Shown here: piece after piece, positions 20,654 to 29,596 of the stretch
Layout of the letters: each line of letters opens with the position of its first letter
Numbering within the stretch: position 1 is the first letter of the stretch
Origin: Gluconacetobacter takamatsuzukensis
Lineage (GTDB): Bacteria > Pseudomonadota > Alphaproteobacteria > Acetobacterales > Acetobacteraceae
Direction of reading: 5' to 3'
DNA: 64,000 bases
Assembly (NCBI RefSeq): GCF_014174275.1
Contig: NZ_JABEQK010000011.1
Span: forward strand, 88,660 to 152,659
Made by a program: the position numbers and the translations under genes
Notes under the pieces: model-generated
What the model was told of the DNA's origin: nothing
Databases searched by the model: none
The model's input: only the letters and a program-made list of their open reading frames with translations

Positions 20654-23143
20654 TTAGAAATCGAGATTTGCCCGCACATAATACATTCCACCATTGAATC
20701 CGTACGGGGAGTTTCTGTTGTAGATATTCGCCCCCGTGGAACTGCTCAGTGCGCTGGCCGCCTGACGGGTCGGGTATTTATTGAACAGGTTATCGGCGCC
20801 CACGGCCAGATAGAGTCTGGGGATCACCCGGTATCCGACCTCGAGATCGGTCAGGAAAGCCGGCTTCTGCAGCTGCCACTGCGATGCGTCGGTCGTGGGG
20901 GATTCGATATTGACCACAGAACCGTAGCGCATTTCCTGGACGAAGAGGGAGAATTTTCCGAACCGCCAGTCCATGGAAAGATTTTCCCGGTTCTTCGGCG
21001 CGCTACGCAGCATGACTTCCTGCACATAGGAATTGAAGTAACTCAGGCCCATGTTCTGGATTACCTGCGGCGCCTTGGCATGACTCCGCATCTCGTTATC
21101 CGTCAGATTCACGCCGAGCGAGAATTTGAACGTTCCGGCGCGCGGCGTATGCAGCATGTAGCTGGCCTGGAGATTACCACCGAACGTATTGGTATTTCCG
21201 ATATTCGCGAAATAGGTGGCGTTCGTCACCCCCGTGAGGCCGGCGGCCGCAAGGATGGATTCCACCTGCGTACCGGCGAAGGTCGTCGTGCTGTAGATGC
21301 GGTCATTGATGGCGATATAATAGAGATTCCCGGTAATCTCGAAATCGTCGATCGGGTTCATGTCTACCCCGACGCTGAAGCTGCGCGAATATTCGCCCTT
21401 CAACGGCTGCGCGCCCAGCGCGCGCGCTGCGGCACTGCTGCCCGGCAGCGTATCCACGGAATAGCCGACATGCGGCGACGAATAGAAATAATTCTCTTGG
21501 CCCAGGGTCGGCGGCCGATATCCCGTGTTGATGCTGGCCCGGATGGCATAGCGCTTGGAGAAATTATATCGCGTACCGACAGAGCCGGTGACTACGGTTG
21601 GTAGGCGGCTATATCCCGTGGCATGACCGCCCAGCGTCCATTCCCATTTTTTTGTTACAAAAAAATCGAGATTGACGAAGCCGTCATAGACGTCGCGGTT
21701 ATTATTGGTCGCGGAAAGGGGCGGATTACCGGCATGGTCGGTCGCGCCCGGATTAGCGGCCTTGCCGGCACTCGGTCCCGCGAGGATCGGTACGCCTCCA
21801 TCCGCCCAAGAGGCATATTCGCCCTCGCCCATCTGGAACGTATCGTGCCGGTATTCGGTACCGAACGAAAGGCCCACCGGGCGGGGCAGGAAGCCCAGAT
21901 CGATGCTCTTCGAGCCCTTGAAGCCCGCGCTCAGTTCGCTGACCGTCGTCTGACCATCATAGAAGTTCGTCGGGCTGTCCAGGCCGTATGTCGGGTTGTT
22001 CGAGTGCATATTGTAATATTGCTGTTCGTCCCTCGCATAGTTCACATAGGCATCCCATGCGATGTCATGAAAGGACTTGCCCTTGAACCCCGTATTGACC
22101 TGAAAATCGTTCTCCTCCATGTCGAGATAAGGCTGCATGCCGTATGGATACAGGGCCTCCACCGTCTGCGCGTCGGCAGGGCTGCGATACGTGTTGGCCA
22201 CATGCACATTCCGATGACCGTATGTCGACGTATTATAAAACGAGACATTGTCGGTAATAGGAATGCCGATATTGTCGCCGATGGTCTCGGTGGTCGTCTT
22301 CGGCAGGCCGAGATTGCGCTGAACGTCACGACCCACCACTGCGGCACGCGGGTCGGGCTGGCCGTTCGCCAGCGGGTAATACATGGTACCGACATAATCG
22401 CCGCTGCGATTGGTCGGAAGCTGATGCAGGATCTGGAATCCGAGGTCCGCATAGCCCCCCTTGCGGCCAATCGCAAAGGAATAATTTCCCGTCGCATCGA
22501 TGCTCTGGCCGTCACCCGCGTAATATCCACTGTTCTTGAAGTTTATTGATCCACCATGCGTGTTTTTTTTCAAAACGATATTGATGGCGCCGGCGATCGC
22601 ATCCTGTCCATAGAGCGCGCTGGCGCCCTCGGTGATCACTTCGACATGATCCACCAGCGAAATGGGAATCAGCGAGATATCTGTCGGTTCCGACCCCCAG
22701 TTCGGCGCGGCGAGCGCATTGAGGTTGGCGCCGATATGCCTGCGGTGACCATCGACCAGGATCAATGTGTGATCGGGCGAAAGGCCGCGCAACTGGATGG
22801 TCTGGGTTAGCGAACTCGCGCCGCCGCCGCCGAGCGGTGGGGACGAGACATCCGGCGACATCTGGGCCAGCGCCTGCGTCAAATTGGATTGCCCCGTCGC
22901 GAGAAGCTGGGCACCGGAGACGACCGTGACCTGGACGGTGCTGTGCCGCTTCGTGGAGGTCGAGATCGCCGAATTGCCCGGCAGCACCGTGCCGGTGACC
23001 GTGACATTCTCTTCCTTCTCGGTCAGGTCCTTGATGGCGGCGGCGGCGGTATCGGCCCATGCGCTCCGCCCTGCACCGAGGCCACAGAAGAAGACGCTAC
23101 AAAGCAAAGTGGCACGATAGGCACGGGAATGTTTCATGATCAC
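20654..23143 (-). CDS. TonB-dependent outer-membrane receptor
   Basis: 829 residues. Signal peptide (TLLCSVFFCGLGAGRSAWA), a TonB-box-like ENVTVTG, then a plug domain (STVQVTVVSGAQLLATGQSN, LRGLSPDHTLILVDGHRR, SLVDHVEVITEGASALYGQDAIAGAINIVLKKN) and a 22-strand type barrel ending in YNRNSPYGFNGGMYYVRANLDF with a terminal Phe. GTG 23143 has AAGGAG at good spacing; ATG 23137 is the alternative. It probably brings the island's substrate across the outer membrane with energy from TonB, feeding the ABC importer encoded directly downstream. Sequence form (VDGHRR, SLVDHVEV) is of the general CirA/Sphingomonad-type receptors rather than a classical siderophore receptor. Confidence 0.93.
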   Translation of the reverse strand: MIMKHSRAYRATLLCSVFFCGLGAGRSAWADTAAAAIKDLTEKEENVTVTGTVLPGNSAISTSTKRHSTVQVTVVSGAQLLATGQSNLTQALAQMSPDVSSPPLGGGGASSLTQTIQLRGLSPDHTLILVDGHRRHIGANLNALAAPNWGSEPTDISLIPISLVDHVEVITEGASALYGQDAIAGAINIVLKKNTHGGSINFKNSGYYAGDGQSIDATGNYSFAIGRKGGYADLGFQILHQLPTNRSGDYVGTMYYPLANGQPDPRAAVVGRDVQRNLGLPKTTTETIGDNIGIPITDNVSFYNTSTYGHRNVHVANTYRSPADAQTVEALYPYGMQPYLDMEENDFQVNTGFKGKSFHDIAWDAYVNYARDEQQYYNMHSNNPTYGLDSPTNFYDGQTTVSELSAGFKGSKSIDLGFLPRPVGLSFGTEYRHDTFQMGEGEYASWADGGVPILAGPSAGKAANPGATDHAGNPPLSATNNNRDVYDGFVNLDFFVTKKWEWTLGGHATGYSRLPTVVTGSVGTRYNFSKRYAIRASINTGYRPPTLGQENYFYSSPHVGYSVDTLPGSSAAARALGAQPLKGEYSRSFSVGVDMNPIDDFEITGNLYYIAINDRIYSTTTFAGTQVESILAAAGLTGVTNATYFANIGNTNTFGGNLQASYMLHTPRAGTFKFSLGVNLTDNEMRSHAKAPQVIQNMGLSYFNSYVQEVMLRSAPKNRENLSMDWRFGKFSLFVQEMRYGSVVNIESPTTDASQWQLQKPAFLTDLEVGYRVIPRLYLAVGADNLFNKYPTRQAASALSSSTGANIYNRNSPYGFNGGMYYVRANLDF

Positions 23144-23247
23144 GGAAGATCTCCTTGTTCTCGGAACCGACTCTCGAACGGCTGACAGTCACCTTTATTT
23201 TCAATTCGTAACGTTAAGAACCAACCGCGTTCGCAGCCGGTCTCCTT

Positions 23248-24537
23248 CTATTCATGCATCTGACCGATATGCGCGATGGCGAAGGCCACGACCTCGATGG
23301 CGCGTCCCAGATCATCGATCTCCATCATCTCGTCCGGATTATGGCTGCCGTGCGCATTGCGGATGAAGATCATGGCAGTCGGGATTCCGACCTCCGCGAA
23401 TGTTGCGGCGTCGTGACCCGCGCCGCTGGGCATATCCTGGGTCGGGATGCCGTAATGGGCGCAGCCCTCGCGCAGGAGCGCCATCAGGGGGGGAGACATC
23501 AGCGCGGGCGTGCTGCCCGTGCGCTCTCCCAATTCGAAGCGCGCACCCGTCTGCGCCTCGATGGACCGGATGTTCGCCATAAGCGCCATCTCCGCCGCGT
23601 GGAGCGCTGCCTCGTCCTGGCTTCTGACATCGATGCACAGATCGACCTCGCCGGCGACCTTGGAGAAGGAATGCCGATCGGGATGGGTCGAGACCTGGCC
23701 GAACGTGACGGTCAGGTCCGCGCCGGATTCCTGCGCCTGCTGCCAGTAATCGTCCATCGCGCAGATCAGGCGCCCGGCGGCCAGGGCGGCGTCGCGGCGG
23801 TCGGCACGCGGGGTAGCGCCGGAATGGGCATACTCCCCGATGCAGCGCATGTTCCGGTATCTGAAGCTGCCGCGGATACCGGTTACGATCCCGACGGGCA
23901 GCCCTGCGTTCAGCAGGCCGGATGTCTGCTCTATGTGCGGCTCGATATAGGCGACGATCTCCTCGCGGGACAGCAGCGTTCTGCCCGCGCGCACCGCATC
24001 GGGCACGAAGCCCAAGGCGGCCATGTGCGCCGCGAGGCTCATGCCCGTATCGCTGCGCCGCACGCGGTCCAGCGCCTCGGGCGCCAGTTTGCCCAGTGCC
24101 GTCCTGCTGCCGATATAGCTGTGGGGAAACCAGCAGCTTTCCTCGGCGCGCAGGGCGACGACCGTGAGATCATGAACCGGCACGATACCACGGGCGACCA
24201 GCATGGACTGCAGCGCGATGCCGAGGATGACCCCGGCCGCGCCATCGAAATTGCCCCCGTGCGGGACCGAATCCATGTGCGAACCGATCAGGACGTGGCG
24301 CCCGCGCACCCGACCTGGAATGGTGACGAACATATTGCCTGCCGGATCGTGGCGGACTTCGGCGCCGAAGGCACTGCCTGCCTCGGCGACGATCTGGAAC
24401 GCCAGGCATTCGCCCTCCCCATACGCCACGCGCGTCACGCCCGGATCGGCCTGCGTTCCGAGGGCAAGCGCATCGAGAAGCCTGCGCGCGAGATCGACGG
24501 CCGGCGCGAAATCGGTGGAATCAGGGAAGGTCGTCAT
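23248..24537 (-). CDS. M20-family Zn-dependent amidohydrolase (N-carbamoyl-L-amino acid hydrolase/allantoate type)
   Basis: About 429 residues. Metal and catalytic motifs are visible: GSHMDSVPHGGNFDGAAGVILGI (metal His/Asp), RAEESCWFPHSYIGSRT (catalytic Glu pair), a lid domain with YAHSGATPRADRRDA, and SGAGHDAATFAEVGIPTAMIFIRNAHGSHNPDE (C-terminal metal His). This set matches hydantoinase/carbamoylase enzymes that cut a carbamoyl or ureido amide. ATG 24537 overlaps nothing but lies two bases past the TGA of the aldolase gene, so the two are coupled. The long upstream extension to 24651 lies inside that gene and is not used. Substrate unproven. Confidence 0.9.
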   Translation of the reverse strand: MTTFPDSTDFAPAVDLARRLLDALALGTQADPGVTRVAYGEGECLAFQIVAEAGSAFGAEVRHDPAGNMFVTIPGRVRGRHVLIGSHMDSVPHGGNFDGAAGVILGIALQSMLVARGIVPVHDLTVVALRAEESCWFPHSYIGSRTALGKLAPEALDRVRRSDTGMSLAAHMAALGFVPDAVRAGRTLLSREEIVAYIEPHIEQTSGLLNAGLPVGIVTGIRGSFRYRNMRCIGEYAHSGATPRADRRDAALAAGRLICAMDDYWQQAQESGADLTVTFGQVSTHPDRHSFSKVAGEVDLCIDVRSQDEAALHAAEMALMANIRSIEAQTGARFELGERTGSTPALMSPPLMALLREGCAHYGIPTQDMPSGAGHDAATFAEVGIPTAMIFIRNAHGSHNPDEMMEIDDLGRAIEVVAFAIAHIGQMHE

Positions 24538-24539
24538 CG

Positions 24540-25328
24540 TCAGTCCCGGTTCGCCAGCTTGTGAAGCTGCGGTACGGCGGCCCGCGCCGCGTTGAGCACC
24601 ATCGCCGCATCGTTCTGGTAGGGAATCCAGGTAGCGCCGGCCGCCAGCCATCGGGCCGCCATCTCCGGGCTCTGCGCGCTAATGCCGAACGGCACGCGGT
24701 GCTCGCGGCACCGAGCGAAGACTTCCTCATAGGCGGCTAGAAGCTTCGGGTTTTGCAGGTCGCCAGGGATGCCCAGATCCTGCGACAGATCGTCCGGACC
24801 GATCATGATGCCGCTCAGCCCCTCGACCTTGAGGATCTCGGGCAGGTTGTCGATCGCCCTGCGGCTTTCGATCATGGCCACGCTCAGCGTCTGGTTGTTC
24901 AGGATCTCGATGATTTCCCTCGGCGTACCCGCCCAGTAATCGGTATGGGGGCCCTTGAGATTCATCGGCCGGTTGCCGAGCGGATAATATTTCGTCGCCT
25001 CGATGATCGTCCGCAGTTGATCGGCCGTTTCGATCGACGGCAGAAGCAGGCCCTGCGCGCCGGCATCGAGCGCCCGCGTCAGATCATGCGGCTTGAGCGT
25101 TCCCGGCGGCCGGACGATCGGCGTAAGGCCCGAGGCGCGGGCCAGCATGGCCAGCGCGCCGACCGTCTCCAGCGAGAAATCGGTGTGTTCCATCTCGATG
25201 ATGACGAAATCAAAATCGGCGGATGCCAGGATGCCGACCACCCGGGGGTGCGGGCACAGGGTGATCCATGTTCCGAAAGCAGGCTTTTTCTGCGCCCATA
25301 GATCATAGACCGGATTTTTCCTGATCAT
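24540..25328 (-). CDS. HpcH/HpaI-type aldolase
   Basis: About 262 residues. A class II, metal-dependent aldolase that splits or forms C-C bonds with pyruvate-like enolates. Visible motifs are AFGTWITLCPHPRVVGILAS, FDFVIIEMEHTDFS with catalytic His, PIVRPPGTLKPHDLTRALDAGAQGLLLP (catalytic Arg), VAMIESRRAIDNL (metal Glu) and GIMIGPDDLSQDLGIPG (metal Asp). ATG 25328 fits the family start and follows a purine-rich AGAGAGAAGAG; the frame extends to 25352. It is the third gene of a four-gene minus-strand operon, preceded by a 2-hydroxyacid dehydrogenase and followed by the M20 hydrolase. Confidence 0.92.
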   Translation of the reverse strand: MIRKNPVYDLWAQKKPAFGTWITLCPHPRVVGILASADFDFVIIEMEHTDFSLETVGALAMLARASGLTPIVRPPGTLKPHDLTRALDAGAQGLLLPSIETADQLRTIIEATKYYPLGNRPMNLKGPHTDYWAGTPREIIEILNNQTLSVAMIESRRAIDNLPEILKVEGLSGIMIGPDDLSQDLGIPGDLQNPKLLAAYEEVFARCREHRVPFGISAQSPEMAARWLAAGATWIPYQNDAAMVLNAARAAVPQLHKLANRD

Positions 25329-25375
25329 TCTCTTCTCTCTTTCTTCAAGCACGTTGCAGGCAGGCCGGACGACGT

Positions 25376-26341
25376 TCAGTCGCCGCGCCAGACCTGCGGA
25401 TTGACGAGATATTCCGGCCGCCGGCCGTTCAGCACGTCGACTACCTGGCCGGCCACCTGGCTGGCGGTGCGTTCCATGGCTTCCTCGGTCGCCCCGCCGG
25501 TATGCGGCGAGAGCAGGATGCCGGGCTCCGCCACGAACGGGCTATCGGCCGGGAGCGGCTCCTTGTCGAACACATCCATCGCCGCGCCGGAAAGCTGGCC
25601 CGAGCGGACGGCGGCGATCAGCGCCGGGCCATCCACCAGCGCGCCACGCGCCGTATTGACCAGGATCGCCCCCGGCTTCAGCGCCGCGAGGCGGGCGGCA
25701 TCGAACATGCCGCGCGTGCGGTCGTTCAGCACCTGATGCAGCGAGACGATATCGACCTGAGCCAGGGCCTGCTCCAGCACGGGCGCCGCCACGAAGCCGG
25801 CCGCCGCGATCTCCTCGACGGGAACGCTCGGGCTATGCACCAGAATCTTCATGCCGAATGCTGCATGCGCCATCTCCGCCGTCAGGCGGCCGATGCGCCC
25901 GAAACCGACGATCAGCAGGGTCTTGCCGCTGATTTCGTGGAATTCCCGGCTGTAGCGATAATCGAAGCGCCCCTCGCGCGTGGCGGTATCGCAACGGCAG
26001 ACCCGCTTCGCCAACGCCAGCATCTGGGTGATCGCCAGTTCCGCTACCGAGCGCACATTGGCATAGGGCGTGAACACGACGGGCAGGCCAATCGACGTGG
26101 CATAGGCGACATCGACCGGATCGAGCCCGATGCCATGATTGCCGACGACCTTCAACTGCGCCCCGGCCTCGATCGCCGCGCGGTTCAGCCCGGCATTACG
26201 GGTAATCACGGCATCCGCATCGGTGATTTCACGCGCCACGACCTGCATATCGGAGGAGGACGCTGACACGACTTCTATGCCACCAGCACGCAGGATTTCC
26301 ACGCCGCGCGGATGGATCGGCTGAATCAGAAGACATTTCAT
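25376..26341 (-). CDS. D-isomer-specific 2-hydroxyacid dehydrogenase (NAD-binding)
   Basis: 321 residues. It interconverts a 2-hydroxyacid and a 2-oxoacid. The NAD motif is VGFGRIGRLTAEMAHAAFG. The catalytic triad is present: Arg in VNTARGALVD, Glu in DVFDKEPLPADSPF and His in LLSPHTGGATEEA. The substrate-binding domain starts MKCLLIQPIHPRGVEILRAG and is of the SerA/hydroxypyruvate reductase-like branch, but without an ACT domain. It starts six bases after the stop of the preceding deacetylase-like gene. It may reduce the oxoacid product of the neighbouring HpaI-type aldolase; that link is inference. Confidence 0.92.
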   Translation of the reverse strand: MKCLLIQPIHPRGVEILRAGGIEVVSASSSDMQVVAREITDADAVITRNAGLNRAAIEAGAQLKVVGNHGIGLDPVDVAYATSIGLPVVFTPYANVRSVAELAITQMLALAKRVCRCDTATREGRFDYRYSREFHEISGKTLLIVGFGRIGRLTAEMAHAAFGMKILVHSPSVPVEEIAAAGFVAAPVLEQALAQVDIVSLHQVLNDRTRGMFDAARLAALKPGAILVNTARGALVDGPALIAAVRSGQLSGAAMDVFDKEPLPADSPFVAEPGILLSPHTGGATEEAMERTASQVAGQVVDVLNGRRPEYLVNPQVWRGD

Positions 26342-26347
26342 GAGACT

Positions 26348-27256
26348 CTACTCCGCTGCCTCGAACCGTTCATGCAACCCGCGCGCCTCGACCGAGGTGA
26401 CGAACTGCCCTTTGCGAGCCGAGACTTCTTCGAGAAAGCGGCGATATCGATCGAGCCATGCCGCATCCTGGACCGATGCCGTGTGAAAGAGGCAATGGAC
26501 GATCTGCGGCGTGCCGGACTCTTCGGCCCGATTCACGATCACATTCCATATTCTCAGCAGATTTTCCAGATCTGACTGCTCCACATGCAGGATATTGCCA
26601 TAGGCGCTCCCCAGACCATCGGAGCCGATCGGAATTTCGAGGACATTCGATACCGGCTGCCCACGCCACGGCGCGCGCGGGGCGAGCGGCAGCATGGCCG
26701 CCGTAGTGGGCGCCTCGGTCCACACGCTTTCCCGATCCGGACGGTCCAGGCCGGGGCAGCATGAATAATCGACCAGCAGGCCAGCCTGTTCCAGCAGCGC
26801 GTTCATGAAGGGCGCGTAGGCATAATGGCCGCCACGATAGGCCACCGGACTGATGCCGGAGCGCTCCAGCAGAAGGCGGCACTGCTCCATCACCTCAGTG
26901 ACGTGGGCACGCTCGCCGAAACGGACCCCAGCGCCCTTGATTTCCTCATGAAGATGGATCGCCACATCGGCACCACCCGCGCAGGCCTCACGATACAGAT
27001 CGGCAAGCGCCCCCTCGTAAAAGGCCGCACGGCAATATGTGCCACTATGCGGCGTAAGGACATATTTTCCGTCCGTCAGGTCACGCATGATCGGCATCAG
27101 CGTGCGCAAATCCACGAGCGCCTGATCGGGGTCGGGAGGATCGATCCGGAAATCGCGGCCCGGGTCGAAGGGCGCAAAAACCAACCAGTTCACATCGACA
27201 ACAGGGACCAGATAGACGCGGTTGTCATCCGCACCAAACACCATGTTCGTCACCAT
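26348..27256 (-). CDS. NodB-like polysaccharide deacetylase-superfamily protein
   Basis: About 302 residues. It looks like a (beta/alpha)7 barrel hydrolase related to polysaccharide deacetylases: VPVVDVNWLV at the usual D-x-D-x region, ADVAIHLHEEIKGAG giving a His motif near residue 97, VAYRGGHYAYAPFMNALLEQAG in place of the usual R-x-P-x-G motif, and PQIVHCLFHTASV near the C-terminus giving a late His. Substrates of such proteins range from acylated sugars to allantoin-like amides. It is the promoter-proximal gene of the minus-strand operon ending at 23248. The start is uncertain: ATG 27256 is used, TTG 27268 and ATG 27244 are also possible, and none has a clear ribosome-binding site. Confidence 0.65.
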   Translation of the reverse strand: MVTNMVFGADDNRVYLVPVVDVNWLVFAPFDPGRDFRIDPPDPDQALVDLRTLMPIMRDLTDGKYVLTPHSGTYCRAAFYEGALADLYREACAGGADVAIHLHEEIKGAGVRFGERAHVTEVMEQCRLLLERSGISPVAYRGGHYAYAPFMNALLEQAGLLVDYSCCPGLDRPDRESVWTEAPTTAAMLPLAPRAPWRGQPVSNVLEIPIGSDGLGSAYGNILHVEQSDLENLLRIWNVIVNRAEESGTPQIVHCLFHTASVQDAAWLDRYRRFLEEVSARKGQFVTSVEARGLHERFEAAE

Positions 27257-27481
27257 AAAATCTGACAATGCCTATTTTTATATAGGACGATGCCGCATCG
27301 GAACAATTCGGTTGTCGTTATGCATTGATAAGGCAACCCGGATAATGGGAAAAAGCGGCGCCAGATTCGTCAGGAAGGGAAAACATGGTTTTCCTGACGT
27401 CTGAAATCAGGGAACATATGGTTTATCCCGGACGGGAAGGCATCATAGAATTCCACAGGCACAGAAACCCGGAGCCATGAC
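27257..27481. promoter_or_regulatory. Divergent promoter region of the catabolic island
   Basis: 225 bases between the divergent starts of the deacetylase-like operon (minus) and the VOC gene (plus). It is AT-rich around 27265-27345. Both transcripts must start here. No specific operator could be assigned. Confidence 0.5.
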
Positions 27482-27895
27482 ATGCCTTCTCCTTTCCATC
27501 TCGCCTTTCCTGTTGACGATCTGGAATCCACACGTTTCTTCTACGGAACCGTTCTCGGTTGTCCGGAGGGGCGAAGCACAGATAAATGGATCGATTTCGA
27601 TCTGTTCGGGCACCAGATTGTCGCCCACCTCCTCCCCTCCACCCAATCGGGAACCAGTCCGGTGGATGGGCATAATGTTCCCATCCCGCATTTCGGCGTC
27701 GTGATGGGAATGGATGAATGGAACCAGTTGGTCGACAGACTGAAGAGCCACAACATTCCGTTCGGGATGGAACCCCAGATCCGCTTCGGTGGCCTGCCCG
27801 GCGAGCAGGCCACCACCTTCGTGCTCGACCCTTCCGGCAACGCGCTCGAATTCAAGGCCTTCCGCGACATGAACAAGCTGTTCGCGAAGCAATAG
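27482..27895 (+). CDS. VOC-family (glyoxalase/extradiol dioxygenase-like) protein
   Basis: 137 residues, one complete vicinal-oxygen-chelate unit. It opens [27 protein letters not shown], has [12 protein letters not shown] in the middle, and ends [18 protein letters not shown]. Likely metal ligands are His 6, the His in the PHF motif and the Glu in NALEFK. Close relatives are annotated as glyoxalase or bleomycin-resistance-like; such proteins act on oxoacids, aromatic diols or thiol adducts. It is the first plus-strand gene after the divergent promoter and is followed by the OPT permease gene. The reaction is unknown. Confidence 0.85.
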   Translation: MPSPFHLAFPVDDLESTRFFYGTVLGCPEGRSTDKWIDFDLFGHQIVAHLLPSTQSGTSPVDGHNVPIPHFGVVMGMDEWNQLVDRLKSHNIPFGMEPQIRFGGLPGEQATTFVLDPSGNALEFKAFRDMNKLFAKQ

Positions 27896-27983
27896 GCCCC
27901 AAGGCCGCCCGCTCCACCACGGACAGGCGCGGGCGGCGCGTGGCCCGTGCCCCAGTGCCGCCCGGCATCCGGTGACACCAGCC

Positions 27984-29585
27984 ATGACAGAGCCCGACGC
28001 GCGGACTCCCAAGGTTTTCTCGCTCGCAATTCTTCCCCTGATCGTCGTTCTTTCCGCGCTTGGGGCGATCGTGGGACTTCAGTTGATCACCACCCTCGGG
28101 GTAACGACCAATACGGGCCTGATCGGCGCTCTGGTGGCCATGGGTGCCGGACGTATCCCATTCGCCCTGTTCCGCACCTACCGCTCCAAGCAGGTTCAGA
28201 ACCTGGCCCAGAGCGCGGTCTCTGCCGCTTGTTTCGGCGCGGCCAATGCCATGCTACTGCCGATCGGCATTCCCTATCTCCTGGGCCGCCAGGACCTGAT
28301 CATGCCACTGTTCGCGGGGGTTTCCTGCGCCACCTTTCTCGATGCCTTCATGCTTTACCGGCTTTTCGGCACCACCGCGTTTCCCGAGAGCGGCGCCTGG
28401 CCCTCCGGCGTGGCCATCGCCGAGACCATCCGGCTGGGAGACAGCGGAGGGCGCAAGGTCGCCGTCATGGTCGGCGGCATGGCGCTGGGGCTCGCAGGCT
28501 ATGCGGCGAGCATTCCAATGGCCGCCTTCGGCACCGCGCTGATCGGCAATGCCTGGGCGCTCTCGATGTTCTCCGCCGGCCTGCTGGCCGCCGGCTACGG
28601 CGTCGCCGCGCGGCTCGGCCACGCCATCGCCGCCAGCTTTCCCGACGTGGCCCCGGACCCGCATTTCCTGCCCCACGGCATGCTGGCGGGGGCCAGCATC
28701 GTCGCACTCATACAGGTCGTTCACACGCTGCTGCGCCGGGACGCGAGGGCGGACCTCTCCGGGCGCCGCAAGCCGGGGCGGACGTTGGCCATGGGGCTTT
28801 CGGCGTTCCTGGTGCTGGTCGTCGGCCTCTCGGCGGTCAGCGGCGTCGCCTCGGGCATGTCGCCAAAGCTGCTCATTGTCTTCGTTCTCTACACCGCCTT
28901 CTCGGCTTTCGTGCACGAGGTGGTCGTGGGGCTCGCGGCCATGCATTCGGGGTGGTTTCCCGCCTTTGCCATCGCCCTGATCACGCTCCTGCTCGGCGGC
29001 CTCGTCGGTTTTCCGCTGCCGGCGCTGGCCATCCTGGTGGGCTTCACCAGCGCGACCGGGCCCGCCTTCGCGGACATGGGCTACGACCTGAAGGCGGGCT
29101 TCCTGTTGCGCGGCAGCGGCGCCGATCCGGCCCTGGAACGCGAAGGCCGACATCAGCAGTTCCTGGCGGCCTGCGTCGCCTTCGTGACCGCCGGCGCGGT
29201 GGTGATGCTGACCTGGCGGGGCTATTTCAGCCATGACCTGTTTTCGCCGGCGACGCGGGTGTTCGCCGCCACCATCCATGGTAGCGTTCACGCTTCCGTC
29301 GCCCGCTCCCTGCTGTTCTGGGCCTTGCCGGGCATCATGTTGCAGACACTCGGCGGCCAACGGCGGCAGCTCGGCGTGCTGCTCGCAACCGGGCTGCTGA
29401 TCGGCAAAACTCATGCCGGCTGGGCCGTGCTGGCAGGCCTGGTTGTGCGCGCAGTCTGGACCCGGCTGAACCGAAGCGGCGATCATAGTGCCATGCGGAT
29501 TTTCGCCGGAGGCGCCATAGCCGCCGATGCGCTGTCCTCCTTCCTCACCTCCTTTACGGGCGCCTTCCATCAGGATCGAAAATAG
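27984..29585 (+). CDS. OPT/YSL-family oligopeptide or metal-chelate transporter
   Basis: About 533 residues with some fourteen hydrophobic segments. Family marks are ILPLIVVLSALGAIVGLQLITTLG at the N-terminus, SGAWPSGVAIAETIRLGDSGG (the P-x-G-x-A-x-A-E loop), FVHEVVVGLAAMHSGWFPAFAI, and GFTSATGPAFADMGYDLKAGFLLRG, the D-x-K-x-G-x-L-L signature of bacterial OPT proteins. It should import small peptides or chelated metals across the inner membrane. ATG 27984 is used; GTG 27972 is possible. The 3' end converges on the LysR gene with 11 bases between stops. It may be a second inner-membrane route for the island's substrate. Confidence 0.82.
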   Translation: MTEPDARTPKVFSLAILPLIVVLSALGAIVGLQLITTLGVTTNTGLIGALVAMGAGRIPFALFRTYRSKQVQNLAQSAVSAACFGAANAMLLPIGIPYLLGRQDLIMPLFAGVSCATFLDAFMLYRLFGTTAFPESGAWPSGVAIAETIRLGDSGGRKVAVMVGGMALGLAGYAASIPMAAFGTALIGNAWALSMFSAGLLAAGYGVAARLGHAIAASFPDVAPDPHFLPHGMLAGASIVALIQVVHTLLRRDARADLSGRRKPGRTLAMGLSAFLVLVVGLSAVSGVASGMSPKLLIVFVLYTAFSAFVHEVVVGLAAMHSGWFPAFAIALITLLLGGLVGFPLPALAILVGFTSATGPAFADMGYDLKAGFLLRGSGADPALEREGRHQQFLAACVAFVTAGAVVMLTWRGYFSHDLFSPATRVFAATIHGSVHASVARSLLFWALPGIMLQTLGGQRRQLGVLLATGLLIGKTHAGWAVLAGLVVRAVWTRLNRSGDHSAMRIFAGGAIAADALSSFLTSFTGAFHQDRK

Positions 29586-29596
29586 AAATCGCGCTT

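Noticed and set aside
19360..20697. 445-codon plus-strand frame
   Set aside because: Antisense to the permease and binding-protein genes; no recognisable domain.
23254..24564. 436-codon plus-strand frame
   Set aside because: Mirror of the M20 hydrolase gene, which has all its metal motifs.
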